Source: Corynebacterium sp. 13CS0277 (GTDB lineage: Bacteria > Actinomycetota > Actinomycetes > Mycobacteriales > Mycobacteriaceae). From it: 64,000 bases of DNA. Shown one piece after another: positions 12,280-20,745 of the stretch. Made by a program: the position numbers and the translations under genes. The stretch's first letter is position 1; the number at the start of each line of letters is the position of its first letter. Location: NCBI RefSeq assembly GCF_002994655.1, contig NZ_PPDL01000012.1, positions 34,769-98,768 on the forward strand, given 5' to 3'. The notes under the pieces were generated by a model, which did not search any database, was not told the origin of the DNA, and saw only the letters and a program-made list of their open reading frames with translations.

Positions 12280-13032
12280 ATGATGTTCTCGCGCCGTGCC
12301 CGCACCACCGCCTTGTCCTGCGCACTGTCGGGTGTACTGCTTCAGGGGGTGGGCCTCCCTGCCGCCTGGGCTTACGATGTTGTCCCCGATGCGGATGCCG
12401 CTGTGTGCCGGGTGGATCCGCGGCAAAAAGACTCGGCGGTGAGCCAATTCTGGACGCAGCTGCGCCAGGATGCGGTTGCCCAAAGGCTCGACGAGATGGA
12501 TGCGGCCGACCCGGGGCTCAAGCAAGCGATTGAGGACTACGACCTCGACCGGCCGGGGGCGAGCCTGCCCGGGGAGTTGCAGGAGCGCATCGCCGCCACC
12601 GGCACCTCTGAGGGGTTGGGCATGTTCATCCCCCACCGCACCCAGGCCGAGGACGGTATCGGCGACCAGGCGGGCGATAAGACGACCTACACCCCGACCG
12701 AAGCGCGGGCGGCTGCGCGCGCCATCGGCGATCATCCGGCGAACGCCCCGCAGGATGCCCTCGACACCCAAGCCCGGACCTCGCATTTGCGGCTCGATGA
12801 GATCACGGCAGACATCTTCCGGCAGCGTCACGCCGAATACGAGGGCACCCAGTTTGCGCTGCGGGACGCGTTGAACTCCTGCGCCGACGAGGTGGAGGAC
12901 GCCACCCGGCCGGCCCTGTGGCAGACCCCGCAAGGGATGCTGCTCATCGGGGGCATCGTGGTCGCGCTCGGGGTGCTGGCGCGGGTGGTGTACAACGTCC
13001 GCCGCCCCAGCCGGCACGCCCGCCGCAGCTAA
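12280..13032 (+). CDS. Secreted protein with a C-terminal membrane anchor, function unknown
   Basis: A 250-aa protein with a signal peptide ending at about PAAWA, a helical acidic extracytoplasmic domain rich in Ala, Asp and Gln with Cys residues in AVCRVDP and LNSCADE (possibly a disulfide), and a C-terminal helix MLLIGGIVVALGVLARVVY followed by an Arg-rich stop-transfer tail. I do not recognise the family. TAGAAT lies 7 nt before the chosen ATG (MMFSRR), pointing to a leaderless transcript; a second ATG follows at once, and another in-frame ATG lies three codons upstream. It is divergent from the alcohol dehydrogenase and upstream of metY, but probably separate from both. Confidence 0.75.
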   Translation: MMFSRRARTTALSCALSGVLLQGVGLPAAWAYDVVPDADAAVCRVDPRQKDSAVSQFWTQLRQDAVAQRLDEMDAADPGLKQAIEDYDLDRPGASLPGELQERIAATGTSEGLGMFIPHRTQAEDGIGDQAGDKTTYTPTEARAAARAIGDHPANAPQDALDTQARTSHLRLDEITADIFRQRHAEYEGTQFALRDALNSCADEVEDATRPALWQTPQGMLLIGGIVVALGVLARVVYNVRRPSRHARRS

Positions 13033-13144
13033 GCAGGACCCTGCCGGCGTACAGCACAACCTCTTTCCTTGTGGCGCGCGCTGTTGTGGCGCGGGTGCGC
13101 CGGCACGCGTTGCGGGCCCACTACCCCCACACAGGGGGAGTTAT

Positions 13145-13234
13145 GAACCAAGCTGTCTAAATTTTTTTGATGTCTTGAGCTGCGGCGATGCCATTTTTCT
13201 AGACTAAGCGGTTTGCGCTAGACCAAGCTGTCCA
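13145..13234 (+). promoter_or_regulatory. Cluster of three McbR-like boxes in the metY promoter
   Basis: Three matches to the C. glutamicum McbR operator TAGAC-N6-GTCTA: an inverted copy at 13145-13159 (TAGAC-AGCTTG-GTTC on the minus strand), TAGAC-TAAGCG-GTTTG at 13200-13215, and TAGAC-CAAGCT-GTCCA at 13219-13234. The middle copy overlaps a plausible -10 (TAGACT) with TTGAGC about 19 nt upstream. McbR represses methionine and cysteine genes and is released by S-adenosylhomocysteine. Its gene is not in this window. Confidence 0.6.
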
Positions 13235-13350
13235 TTACTGTCGTGCAGCAACGCCATGAAGGCCTGCGGGGCGCACCCTATCCGCCCCTCAAGATTCTTC
13301 ACAGCGTCTTTCTCTCACACATCCCCTCTTCTTTGATTAGGACAGCAACC

Positions 13351-14667
13351 ATGCCGAAGTACGACAACTCCAACGCCGCCGACTGGGGCCTCGAGACCCG
13401 CGCCATCCACGCGGGCCAGCCCGTCGATTCCGACACCGGCGCCCGCAACCTCCCGATCTACCTCACTTCTTCCTACGTGTTCGACTCCGCGGAGCACGCG
13501 AAGCAGCGCTTCGCCCTGGAGGATTTAGGTCCGGTGTACTCCCGCCTGACGAACCCGACGGTGGAGGCCGTGGAGAACCGCATTTGTTCCCTCGAGGGCG
13601 GCGTCCACGCCGTGTTGTTTGCGTCCGGGATGGCTGCGGAGACCGCCGCGATCCTCAACCTGGCGAAGGCGGGCGATCACATCGTGTCCTCCCCGCGCCT
13701 CTACGGCGGCACGGAGACGCTGTTCGCGGTGACGTTGGCGCGCCTGGGCATTGAGACCACCTTCGTCGACAACCCCGACGACCCGGCCTCCTGGCAGGCT
13801 GCGGTGCAGGACAACACGGTCGCCTTCTACGGGGAGACCTTCGCCAACCCGCAGGCCGACGTGCTGGATATCCCCGCCGTCGCGGAGGTCGCCCACGCCA
13901 ACCAGGTGCCGCTCATCGTGGACAACACCCTGGCCACGGCCGCCCTGGTGCGGCCCCTGGAGTTGGGTGCGGATATTGTGGTGGCCTCGGTGACGAAGTT
14001 CTACACGGGCAACGGCTCCGGGCTGGGCGGCATCCTCGTCGACGGCGGCTCCTTCGACTGGACTGTGGAACGCAACGGCAAGCCGGTGTTCCCCGACTTC
14101 GTTACCCCGGACCCGGCGTACCACGGCCTCAAGTACGCCGACCTGGGCCCGGCGGCCTTCGGCCTGAAGGCCCGGGTGGGTTTGCTGCGCGACACCGGCG
14201 CCGCCCCCTCCCCCTTCAACGCGTGGGTGACCGCCCAGGGCCTGGATACGTTGAGCCTCCGCGTGGAGCGCCACAACACCAACGCCCGCCAGGTCGCCGA
14301 GTTCTTGGCGAACCACCCCAAGGTGACTCGCGTGAACTACGCCGGGCTGCCGGACTCCCCGTGGTACGCCACCAAGGAGAAGCTGGGCCTGACCCACACC
14401 GGCAGCGTGTTCTCCTTCGACATTGCCGGCGGCAAGGAGGAAGCCTGGGCGTTCATTGATGCCCTCAAGCTGTTCTCCAACCTGGCGAACGTCGGCGACG
14501 TGCGCTCCCTCGTGGTGCACCCGGCAACGACGACCCACTCCCAGTCGGATGAGCACGGCCTGGCGCGCGCTGGCATTAACCAGTCGACGATCCGCCTGTC
14601 GATCGGCATTGAGAACATCGAGGACATCCTCGCCGACCTGCGCGCCGGCTTCGACGCCATCAGCTAA
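13351..14667 (+). CDS. metY: O-acetylhomoserine sulfhydrylase
   Basis: A 438-aa PLP enzyme that makes homocysteine from O-acetylhomoserine and sulfide, the direct-sulfhydrylation branch of methionine synthesis. It follows the C. glutamicum MetY sequence from its first residues (MPKYDNSNAADWG) to the end; the PLP lysine is in VASVTKFYTGNGSG, and LEGGVHAVLFASGMAAET and SLVVHPATTTHSQ are family landmarks. The upstream frame is open for 36 codons, but conservation and an AGGAC-like ribosome site favour this ATG. Its substrate comes from MetX, encoded 12 kb away behind the same kind of operator. Three McbR-like boxes precede it and a CT-rich tract follows it. Confidence 0.97.
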   Translation: MPKYDNSNAADWGLETRAIHAGQPVDSDTGARNLPIYLTSSYVFDSAEHAKQRFALEDLGPVYSRLTNPTVEAVENRICSLEGGVHAVLFASGMAAETAAILNLAKAGDHIVSSPRLYGGTETLFAVTLARLGIETTFVDNPDDPASWQAAVQDNTVAFYGETFANPQADVLDIPAVAEVAHANQVPLIVDNTLATAALVRPLELGADIVVASVTKFYTGNGSGLGGILVDGGSFDWTVERNGKPVFPDFVTPDPAYHGLKYADLGPAAFGLKARVGLLRDTGAAPSPFNAWVTAQGLDTLSLRVERHNTNARQVAEFLANHPKVTRVNYAGLPDSPWYATKEKLGLTHTGSVFSFDIAGGKEEAWAFIDALKLFSNLANVGDVRSLVVHPATTTHSQSDEHGLARAGINQSTIRLSIGIENIEDILADLRAGFDAIS

Positions 14668-14850
14668 CGCGCCCCTCCCTTCCTCCTTTCTCTTCTTTCT
14701 CTTCTCTTTTCTCTTCTTCCACCTCCTCCTGACACACACTCCGTCCGCAGCGCTGCGCACCCGCCCGGCTTCCCGCCACCGTGGTGCATGTGCGTTGCGG
14801 GCGGAGTGTTCGCGTTGTCCAGGTGGTTGGCAGGGTGCCGGAGCGTGCCG

Positions 14851-14929
14851 ATTCCGGGTAGTTGGTAGCGATCCGGGTAGGGCCGGTCCGGGTAGTTGGT
14901 AGCGGTCATTCCGGCGAGTTGGTAGCGCT
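14851..14929. repeat. Three imperfect GGGTAGTTGGTAGCG direct repeats
   Basis: Copies begin near 14851, 14887 and 14908. A truncated fourth (ATCCGGGTAG) sits between the first two. The third has CGAG in place of GTAG. The unequal spacing argues against a simple microsatellite. Confidence 0.5.
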
Positions 14930-15230
14930 CGCGGCCGCCACGGCGTGTGGGCCATCAGCTGCAGGAATGCCACGCGGGGACACCCCTACCAGGTACCCGG
15001 AATCGTGCGTGGGGCGCGCACCAGGGCGGGGCATGCCACGGCGGGCGCTACCACCTGTGCGACGCACGCGTCCGATCCCACCGGCGGCGGCAGGAATATC
15101 GGGTGCCGATATGCCGGGAGGTACCCGCACCCAGCGCATGGAACCCACCACCTGCATGTGAGCAGGGTCATACGCACTTTTTTCCACGCTTCTCGACAGC
15201 ACCCCTTCCTGGAGACAACCTGTGAATGAA

Positions 15231-15380
15231 TGACGCGTCCCCCATCTGAGCTGCGGTAGCGCCCCTGCAGCGCTCAAGCGCTCCCAGGCGACTGTCAGGA
15301 AAGGCGGCAGCGGCCCCACAGGATAGGTGCGCGCACACCTAAACGGATTTTAAGTGACGCGTCCCCGTTAGCTACGGTGG
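15231..15380. repeat. Duplicated TGACGCGTCCCC element 124 bp apart
   Basis: Both copies share TGACGCGTCCCC followed within a few bases by AGCTRCGGT. The core GACGCGTC is a perfect 8-bp palindrome. The second copy lies about 120 nt before the yceI-like start, so these may be operators for that gene. Confidence 0.4.
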
Positions 15381-15484
15381 TGGGCAGACTCCACGGCCAT
15401 GCCCTGCCGCACCGCTGGAGACACCCGCGACTCCCCCGCGACTCGCACCCAATGAATCTGACCTCCCCAACGAAGGACACCACC

Positions 15485-16195
15485 ATGACTTCCTCCCGCA
15501 CGTTCCTCCGCCCCGCCCTCGCCGCCACCGCAGCACTCACCGCCTTCGCACTCGTGGCCTGCGGCAGCGACAGCGCCTCCAGCACCGACGGCTCCACCGC
15601 CGCCGCCGGCAGCAGCGCGGCCGCCGTCGCCCAGGGCGAGGTGCCCGCCGACGTCGCCGGCGACTACACCCTCGACAACGCCCATTCCGAGGTCGGCTTC
15701 GTCGTCAAGCACGCCATGGTCTCCAAGGTGCGCGGCCACTTCAACGAGTTCGACGCCGGCTTCACCCTGGACAAGGACGGCTCCGGCAGCGTCAAGGCCA
15801 CCATCAAGACCGCCTCCGTCGACACCGACAACGACGAGCGTGACGAGCACGTGCGCTCCGACGACTTCTTCGCCTCCGAGAAGTACCCGGACATGACCTT
15901 CGTCGCTGACTTCTCCGTGCCGGGCGCATCCTCCGTCGACGACCTCGACGGCACCACCTTCCCCGTCACCGGCGACCTCACCCTCAAGGGCGTGACCAAG
16001 AAGGTCACCCTCGACGTCACCGTCGACGGCGCCGCCACCGGCCCGGAGGGCGAAACCCGCCTCGGCTTCACCGCCACCGGCAAGCTCAACCGCACCGACT
16101 TCGGCGTCGACTTCAACGCCCCGCTGGAGTCCGGCGGCCTGCTGCTCAGCGAGGACATCACCCTCGAGATCGAAGGCTCCGCCGTCAAGAAGTAA
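15485..16195 (+). CDS. YceI-family lipoprotein
   Basis: A 236-aa lipoprotein with lipobox FALVAC (lipidated Cys near residue 25), a short Ser/Ala linker, and a YceI-type lipocalin-like beta-barrel starting YTLDNAHSEVGFVVKHAMVSKVRG. YceI proteins bind polyisoprenoids or other amphiphiles in the envelope; here it would act on the outer face of the cytoplasmic membrane. The domain is complete, with the usual DRDEHVRSDDFF-like and LTLKGVTKKV strands. AAGGAC lies about 7 nt before the ATG. It is monocistronic, convergent with the HtaA-type gene, and preceded by the duplicated TGACGCGTCCCC element. Confidence 0.93.
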   Translation: MTSSRTFLRPALAATAALTAFALVACGSDSASSTDGSTAAAGSSAAAVAQGEVPADVAGDYTLDNAHSEVGFVVKHAMVSKVRGHFNEFDAGFTLDKDGSGSVKATIKTASVDTDNDERDEHVRSDDFFASEKYPDMTFVADFSVPGASSVDDLDGTTFPVTGDLTLKGVTKKVTLDVTVDGAATGPEGETRLGFTATGKLNRTDFGVDFNAPLESGGLLLSEDITLEIEGSAVKK

Positions 16196-16420
16196 CCACC
16201 ATCCGCGGGGTAGCACACCGCCCCCGCGACATGGAATCCCCCAGACTTTTCTCTTCTTCCCCCTCCCCCTCATCCGAGGCACCGCCGCCGGCTCTGAGAG
16301 GTTTTTCACGCACTGCCCCACGGGCGGGGCACGCGACAGCCGCATCACGCTCGTCAGCCATCGGCACGCGTCCCCCGCTTCCGTGGGGGCTTTGTCGTAC
16401 CCGCCCGCAGGAGCACGCCA

Positions 16421-16462
16421 ACGCCCCACCCTGCGCGCCGCGGGCGCGCGAGGGTGGGGCGT
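16421..16462. terminator. Bidirectional terminator-like hairpin
   Basis: ACGCCCCACCCT-GCGCGC pairs with GCGCGC-GAGGGTGGGGCGT around a short loop. It lies between the convergent yceI-like and HtaA-type genes and could serve both. A pyrimidine-rich stretch (16247-16275) precedes it. Confidence 0.5.
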
Positions 16463-16515
16463 GGATGATGGCGTGCGCGCACGGCGCGCACGAGCGTGTT
16501 TTCGGCTGGGCGCGC

Positions 16516-17439
16516 TTAGCGCGGCAGGAGGTTTTGCAGCTCCGCGGGCAGCGGCGGCAGCTGCGGCAGCACGCTCGGCTTCACAATGCCCATGGCGACC
16601 ATCGCATTCGTCAGGGCTGCCAGGCCCACACCGGCTGCCACCAACCCCAGCAGCAGGCCACTGAACGGGGACTGTGCTTCCCCGGAGCCGAGGGAGCCCT
16701 CGGCGCGCTGCTCGGCGGAGAAGTCGAAGAAGCCCGGCTCCCGCTGGGGATCCTGCTCGGACTGCTCGGGCAGCACGCAGTCGCCCGCGTTGGTGACCCG
16801 CAGGACCGCCTCGGCAAGTTCCTCGCCCGCCCTGTACTGCCCGGAGGACAGCTTGGTGATCTCCTCGGTGGCGACCGTCTTCATGGTGACAGACTGGGCG
16901 GCCGCAGCCTTGGCCACGGGCGCATCAAAGGTCACCTTCGCCAGCACCGCATCCGTGGCGGTCGCGCCCTGGTCCTTGCCCGCGCCATCCTTCCCCTTGA
17001 CGACATAGGACCCGAGCAGTTCGCCCGCGTTGTCCTTAGTGACCTTCACCTTGAGGTTCTTCACGGTGACATCCATGTCGCCACCGTGGCCCTGCAGGTG
17101 AAGGCTGCCGCCAAAGTCGAGTTCCGTCCCCGGGGTGTTCCAGTAGGCGCCCGCGCCGGAGGTCGCCGGGTAGGTGGCCGGGCCGAACGGGGCGTTAAAG
17201 GTTGCACCCTCGCCGGCGGTGACGGTGCCCTGGGCGATCAGGCCCTGCACGTAGGAGATGTAGCTGTCCTTAATGTTCCACTTGAGCGCCACCGGGGTAG
17301 TGGTGATCTGGGCAGCATCCGTGCAGCCCTTCGGCGCCTCCGCAGCAACGGCGGCGGGCGCGCTCAGAGCAGCAGCCCCCAGGGAGACAGACAGGGCCAA
17401 GGCGGCGGGGGCCAGACGGCGAGAACGGACAGACAGCAT
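16516..17439 (-). CDS. HtaA-domain surface protein (single domain)
   Basis: A 307-aa exported protein with a signal peptide cleaved near AVAAEA, one HtaA (hemin-binding) domain starting LKWNIKDSYISYVQG with the conserved LQGHGGDMDVTVKNLKV segment, a short linker, a hydrophobic C-terminal helix (GLLLGLVAAGVGLAAL) and a Pro/Leu tail. HtaA domains take hemin from hemoglobin at the corynebacterial surface through conserved Tyr and His; the His in GHGG is present here. The start follows AAGGAG at about 9 nt. It is the last of seven minus-strand genes of the hemin island. I see no clear DtxR box of its own. Confidence 0.88.
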   Translation of the reverse strand: MLSVRSRRLAPAALALSVSLGAAALSAPAAVAAEAPKGCTDAAQITTTPVALKWNIKDSYISYVQGLIAQGTVTAGEGATFNAPFGPATYPATSGAGAYWNTPGTELDFGGSLHLQGHGGDMDVTVKNLKVKVTKDNAGELLGSYVVKGKDGAGKDQGATATDAVLAKVTFDAPVAKAAAAQSVTMKTVATEEITKLSSGQYRAGEELAEAVLRVTNAGDCVLPEQSEQDPQREPGFFDFSAEQRAEGSLGSGEAQSPFSGLLLGLVAAGVGLAALTNAMVAMGIVKPSVLPQLPPLPAELQNLLPR

Positions 17440-17655
17440 GGGCACAAACTCCTTGAACAACGCCCCTTTACGCACCAGCGCACCACACAACACTTCACGA
17501 AGCGTGCACGCCAGCGGGGGACGAAGAAGATAGCAAGAGAAACAAGGTCAAGCGGCGACAGAGCCACACCCGAGAAGGGTGCGACAGCAGTCGTGTTCCC
17601 ACTGTAGTGGGAAAAGCACACCCCCGTCAGCACATCCGCGCACCCCGCATGCAGA

Positions 17656-17703
17656 ACACCCCCGCCGCCCCACCGCAACAGCGGTCGGGGACAACGGGGG
17701 TGT
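17656..17703 (-). terminator. Terminator-like hairpin after the small anchored protein gene
   Basis: ACACCCCCG...CCCC-a-CCGC pairs with GCGG-t-CGGGG...CGGGGGTGT. It lies about 65 nt past the stop of the small surface protein gene and separates it from the HtaA-type gene. Confidence 0.5.
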
Positions 17704-17766
17704 CGAGTACACATGCCGCGCGCAGCGGCGGGTGTGGTGGCCGAAGAAGTCGGCCGGGGAAGAACC

Positions 17767-18234
17767 TTAGGCCGGGAACTTCGGAACCAGACCCTGGGTG
17801 ACGGCCCACTGGTACAGGCCACCCAGAGCAGCAGCAACGACGGCCAGGATGGCGAGGATGCCCAGGACGCCCGGCTTCTTGTTGGAGGAGAACTGGTTGT
17901 CGATGTTGATGGAGGAGCCCGGAGCCTGGGAGGGGTTAGCAGCCTTGGAAGCGTTGGCGGAGGAACCCTGGTCGTTGGAGCCCGGAGCCTTGGAAGCAGC
18001 AGCGGAGCCCTGGTCAGCGCTGTTGGCGGCGGAAGCCGGAGCGGCCGGCTTTGCAGCGGAGGAGGAGGCCGGAGCCTTGCCGGTCAGGCGGTCGATGGAA
18101 CCGGTGACCTGGTTCTGCAGCTTGTCGAAGGAGCCAGCGGAGGCGTCCTCAGCGAAAGCCGGGCCGGCGAACAGTGCGCCACCCAGAGCGGCAGCAGCAA
18201 CGGCGGTAGAAACGCGTGCGAAGCGACGAGTCAT
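17767..18234 (-). CDS. Small Ser/Ala-rich cell-surface protein with a C-terminal anchor
   Basis: A 155-aa exported protein: signal peptide (to about PAFAED), a disordered Ser/Ala/Pro/Asn region of about 80 residues, and a C-terminal helix ending LYQWAVTQGLVPKFPA. The same ending (FQWAVSQGLLPAPR) occurs on the HtaA-type protein encoded just upstream, so the two share an anchor type although this one has no HtaA domain. I do not recognise a family. It could be an accessory or spacer protein of the hemin-relay surface complex (inference). A TTAGGTT half-site resembling half a DtxR box lies near 18591, in a 546-bp upstream gap. Confidence 0.78.
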   Translation of the reverse strand: MTRRFARVSTAVAAAALGGALFAGPAFAEDASAGSFDKLQNQVTGSIDRLTGKAPASSSAAKPAAPASAANSADQGSAAASKAPGSNDQGSSANASKAANPSQAPGSSINIDNQFSSNKKPGVLGILAILAVVAAALGGLYQWAVTQGLVPKFPA

Positions 18235-18780
18235 GAAAAAACTCCTAGAGTTTGTTGTTCTTGGGTAAGTGCCTCATCGCCACTGGCTCGCGCCGCACTA
18301 ATTCGGTGCGGCCCACCAGGTGTTGGCGGTGAAGCGTGGGGCGCGTGCGCGCGTCCACTGTCTCTATGGTCGCCCGCCGCAACGCAAGCGTTACGGTGAG
18401 ATAGACCACAGCATCGCGGGCTGGTGCGCGATGCAGTCACATCGCATCGTGTTCGACGCACAGGGTGATGAAGAAGAGCAGGTGGTTTACCCAGGAACGG
18501 CAGGCGTTGCACTGTTGTGACACCACGGGAAGCTCACAATTCACTGTAGGTCGCCCCACGAGTGACGAATGATGCGTATGCGACTGGTTCCAACCTAAGC
18601 ACCCCAGGTATGCCTGTCAAGGAAAAATATTCAGCGCCCCCGAAACCACCCCCACGGACCACCCCCACACACGACAACGGGCCCGGGCCTCCCCGACGGG
18701 GGGAAGGCACCGGGCCCGGGAGAAGCCAGCGGCTTTGAGCGTCCAGCTCCAGGCGCTGGCGCGGGGTCGCTCGCTACTGC
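18235..18780. other. Intergenic region inside the hemin island
   Basis: It holds a strong hairpin (18678-18720) after the HtaA-type gene and a half DtxR-like site TTAGGTTGGAACC on the minus strand (18586-18598). The first 100 nt upstream of the small surface protein gene show nothing else I recognise. No small gene is evident. Confidence 0.4.
18678..18720 (-). terminator. Hairpin downstream of the one-domain HtaA gene
   Basis: CGGGCCCGGG-CCTCCCC pairs with GGGGGAAGG-CACCGGGCCCGGG around a 4-nt loop. It is very G+C-rich, with no U-run after it on the minus strand. Termination or mRNA stabilisation is likely. Confidence 0.45.
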
Positions 18781-19545
18781 TTAGCGGGGTGCGGGCAGCA
18801 GACCCTGGGAGACTGCCCACTGGAAAGCACCAGCCAGGACAGCGCCGAGGATGGCCAGCACGCCGAGGATCGGCAGCAGGCCGTTGGAGGAACCGTCGCC
18901 ACCACCAGTGTTGTCGCTGGTGCCCTTGGCCTCACCGAAGCCGCAGCCGGTGGCCTTGATCTCCACCGGAGCCATCTCCTTGCCTGCGGGGTACGGCAGC
19001 GCAGCCTTCGCAGCAGACTCGACGTAGGTCGCTGCAGCGCTCACCCCGGCAGCAGCAGAGGCGTCGTCAAAGGCCTTGTCGAACTTCAGGGAGACAACCT
19101 CGCCGGAGCCTTCCACCATGTCGCCGACGGTGGTCGCACCGGTGCGCGGCTTGGACGCGAAGTCGATGCTGACCTTGCCTGCGGTGCGGTTGTTGTCGAC
19201 GTCGACACGCAGGTTCTTCACCGTGGTGTCCATAACGCCACCGTGTCCGGTGGCGTGGTAGCCGCCGGCGGTCACGATGGTCATCTTGCCGCCCTTGGTG
19301 GCAGCCAAGGTCTTCTCACCGTCGATCGGGAAGGTGATCGTGTCGCCGACCTCGACGCCGTCGAAGGTCTCGACCTTCACATCATCGCGCTTGGTGAGGT
19401 AACCGACGTAGGACTTCGTCACCTTCCAGGACACGGTGCCGGAGCACTCAGTGGCAGCGTCGGCGGCGAACGCCTGCGGGGCAGCTGCGCCCGCGAGGGC
19501 GAGGACACTGGCGGCAGCCAGGGTGCGGGTCAAACGAGAGGTCAT
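18781..19545 (-). CDS. HtaA/HtaB-like hemin-binding surface protein
   Basis: A 254-aa exported protein: signal peptide ending near AFAADA, one HtaA domain (about residues 32-210) beginning SWKVTKSYVGYLTKRD with the conserved His in ATGHGGVMDTTVKNLRV, a Gly/Ser linker, and a C-terminal helix ending FQWAVSQGLLPAPR. In C. diphtheriae the one-domain protein HtaB accepts hemin from HtaA and lies next to hmuTUV; this gene has the same position and size, so it probably plays that role. A DtxR-like box lies about 125-140 nt upstream. The anchor sequence is nearly the same as in the small protein encoded next. Confidence 0.88.
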   Translation of the reverse strand: MTSRLTRTLAAASVLALAGAAAPQAFAADAATECSGTVSWKVTKSYVGYLTKRDDVKVETFDGVEVGDTITFPIDGEKTLAATKGGKMTIVTAGGYHATGHGGVMDTTVKNLRVDVDNNRTAGKVSIDFASKPRTGATTVGDMVEGSGEVVSLKFDKAFDDASAAAGVSAAATYVESAAKAALPYPAGKEMAPVEIKATGCGFGEAKGTSDNTGGGDGSSNGLLPILGVLAILGAVLAGAFQWAVSQGLLPAPR

Positions 19546-19668
19546 AAAAGAAACACTCCAATGTGTTCACAAAGGGCCGGGTGCACCCCCACCGGGGGAT
19601 GGCTGTGCGGATGAGAGCACGCATCGTAGCGGGGGCATGTGGGCCTAGTCTCCACGACGGCACCCCGC

Positions 19669-19687
19669 AAAGTCAAGCGTTGCCTAA
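19669..19687 (-). promoter_or_regulatory. Putative DtxR box upstream of the HtaB-like gene
   Basis: The minus strand reads TTAGGCAACGCTTGACTTT, matching 11 of 19 positions of the DtxR consensus TTAGGTTAGGCTAACCTAA, with the left half strongest. DtxR is the corynebacterial iron repressor. Its gene is not in this window. Confidence 0.4.
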
Positions 19688-19842
19688 GTGGCATATCCCA
19701 CTGTGTGTGAGCGTGACAAAACACTCATCGGTGTGCACCCTTCGGCGCCGGCGCGCCTCCAGGGCGCCGACTTTCCCGGCGCGCTCAGCACAATCTGCGA
19801 TGTGAGCGCGCCCGCGGCCCCTCCCCCACCGGCTCCACTGCG

Positions 19843-20745
19843 CTACTGACCTGCCGGGGCGAAGCCGGCGTGCAAGCCCGCGGTGTGCTCCCGGGAGACG
19901 TGGCCGCGGGCCGGCAGCACGTGGACGCGGGTGGTGCCATCCGCGTCGGTCGTGGTGGCGACCTCGATGGGCCAGCCGTAGACGGTGCTCAGTGTCTCGG
20001 AGGTGTACACCTCGGCCACGGGCCCCTGGGCGACGATGCCGCCCTGCCCGAGGCACACAATGTCGTCGCAGTAGCTGGCCGCTGCGGTGAGGTCGTGGAG
20101 CACCACCACAACGGTGGCGCCGGCGCGCGCCATGGCGCGCATGAGTCCGAGCGCTTGCTCCTGGTGCCCGATGTCGAGGGCCGCCGTCGGCTCGTCGAGG
20201 AACACCACAGGCGTTTGCTGCGCCAGCACCCGGGCCAAGGCGACGCGGGCCCGCTCCCCGCCAGACAGGGTCATCACGTCCCGGTCGGCAAGGTGGGCTA
20301 CCTCCGTGGCGTGCATGGCTGCCGCGACGACCTGGTCGTCGTGGGCGGCGCGCTCATCCCCCGCCCAGGGGCGGCGGCCCATGTCGACGACGTCGCGCAC
20401 GAGGAACGCGAAGCTCACGCCGACGTCCTGCAGCATGACCGCACGGGTGCGGGCCAGCTGCTTCGGGGAGGTGGCGTACGGGTCAACGCCCGCGAGCCGC
20501 ACCTGCCCCGCCGCGGGCGGGTTATCGCCCGCCAACGCCGCCAACAGGGTGGACTTGCCGGCACCATTGGGTCCGATGAGGCCCACAACACGGCCCCGCC
20601 GGGCAGTAAAGCTCACGTCCTGCAGCAGCAGGCGCTCCCCGGCGCGGACGGCGAGGTGGTCGACCACGACGACGTCGGTGGCGTCCGCAGCGGACTGCCC
20701 GGCGGGTGCGGGGTGCGCGGGGGCGTGGGAGTTGTGGTCCACCAT
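19843..20745 (-). CDS. hmuV: Hemin ABC transporter ATPase
   Basis: A 300-aa ABC ATPase that powers hemin import through HmuU. It has Walker A in GPNGAGKST, the signature LSGGERARVALA, Walker B in VVFLDEPT and the H-loop in VLHDLTAA, with a Pro/Ala-rich N-terminal extension of about 25 residues. The start ATG overlaps the hmuU stop (TGATG), so translation is probably coupled. The frame is open for hundreds of codons upstream inside hmuU, but that is a shadow reading. It is the last gene of the htaA-hmuTUV run. Confidence 0.95.
   Translation of the reverse strand: MVDHNSHAPAHPAPAGQSAADATDVVVVDHLAVRAGERLLLQDVSFTARRGRVVGLIGPNGAGKSTLLAALAGDNPPAAGQVRLAGVDPYATSPKQLARTRAVMLQDVGVSFAFLVRDVVDMGRRPWAGDERAAHDDQVVAAAMHATEVAHLADRDVMTLSGGERARVALARVLAQQTPVVFLDEPTAALDIGHQEQALGLMRAMARAGATVVVVLHDLTAAASYCDDIVCLGQGGIVAQGPVAEVYTSETLSTVYGWPIEVATTTDADGTTRVHVLPARGHVSREHTAGLHAGFAPAGQ

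Larger units (their letters stand above)
14668..15484. other. 817-bp non-coding stretch with repeats between metY and the yceI-like gene
   Basis: It starts with a CT-rich tract (14680-14735). Three imperfect direct copies of TTCCGGGTAGTTGGTAGCG occupy 14851-14929, and CGCTACC at 15046-15052 could pair with their GGTAGCG cores. Further on, TGACGCGTCCCC occurs twice (15231, 15355), each followed by AGCT-CGGT, with a palindrome AGGTG-cgcgca-CACCT (15325-15340) between. No open frame here looks real. A small RNA or an array of regulator sites would fit. Confidence 0.5.
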
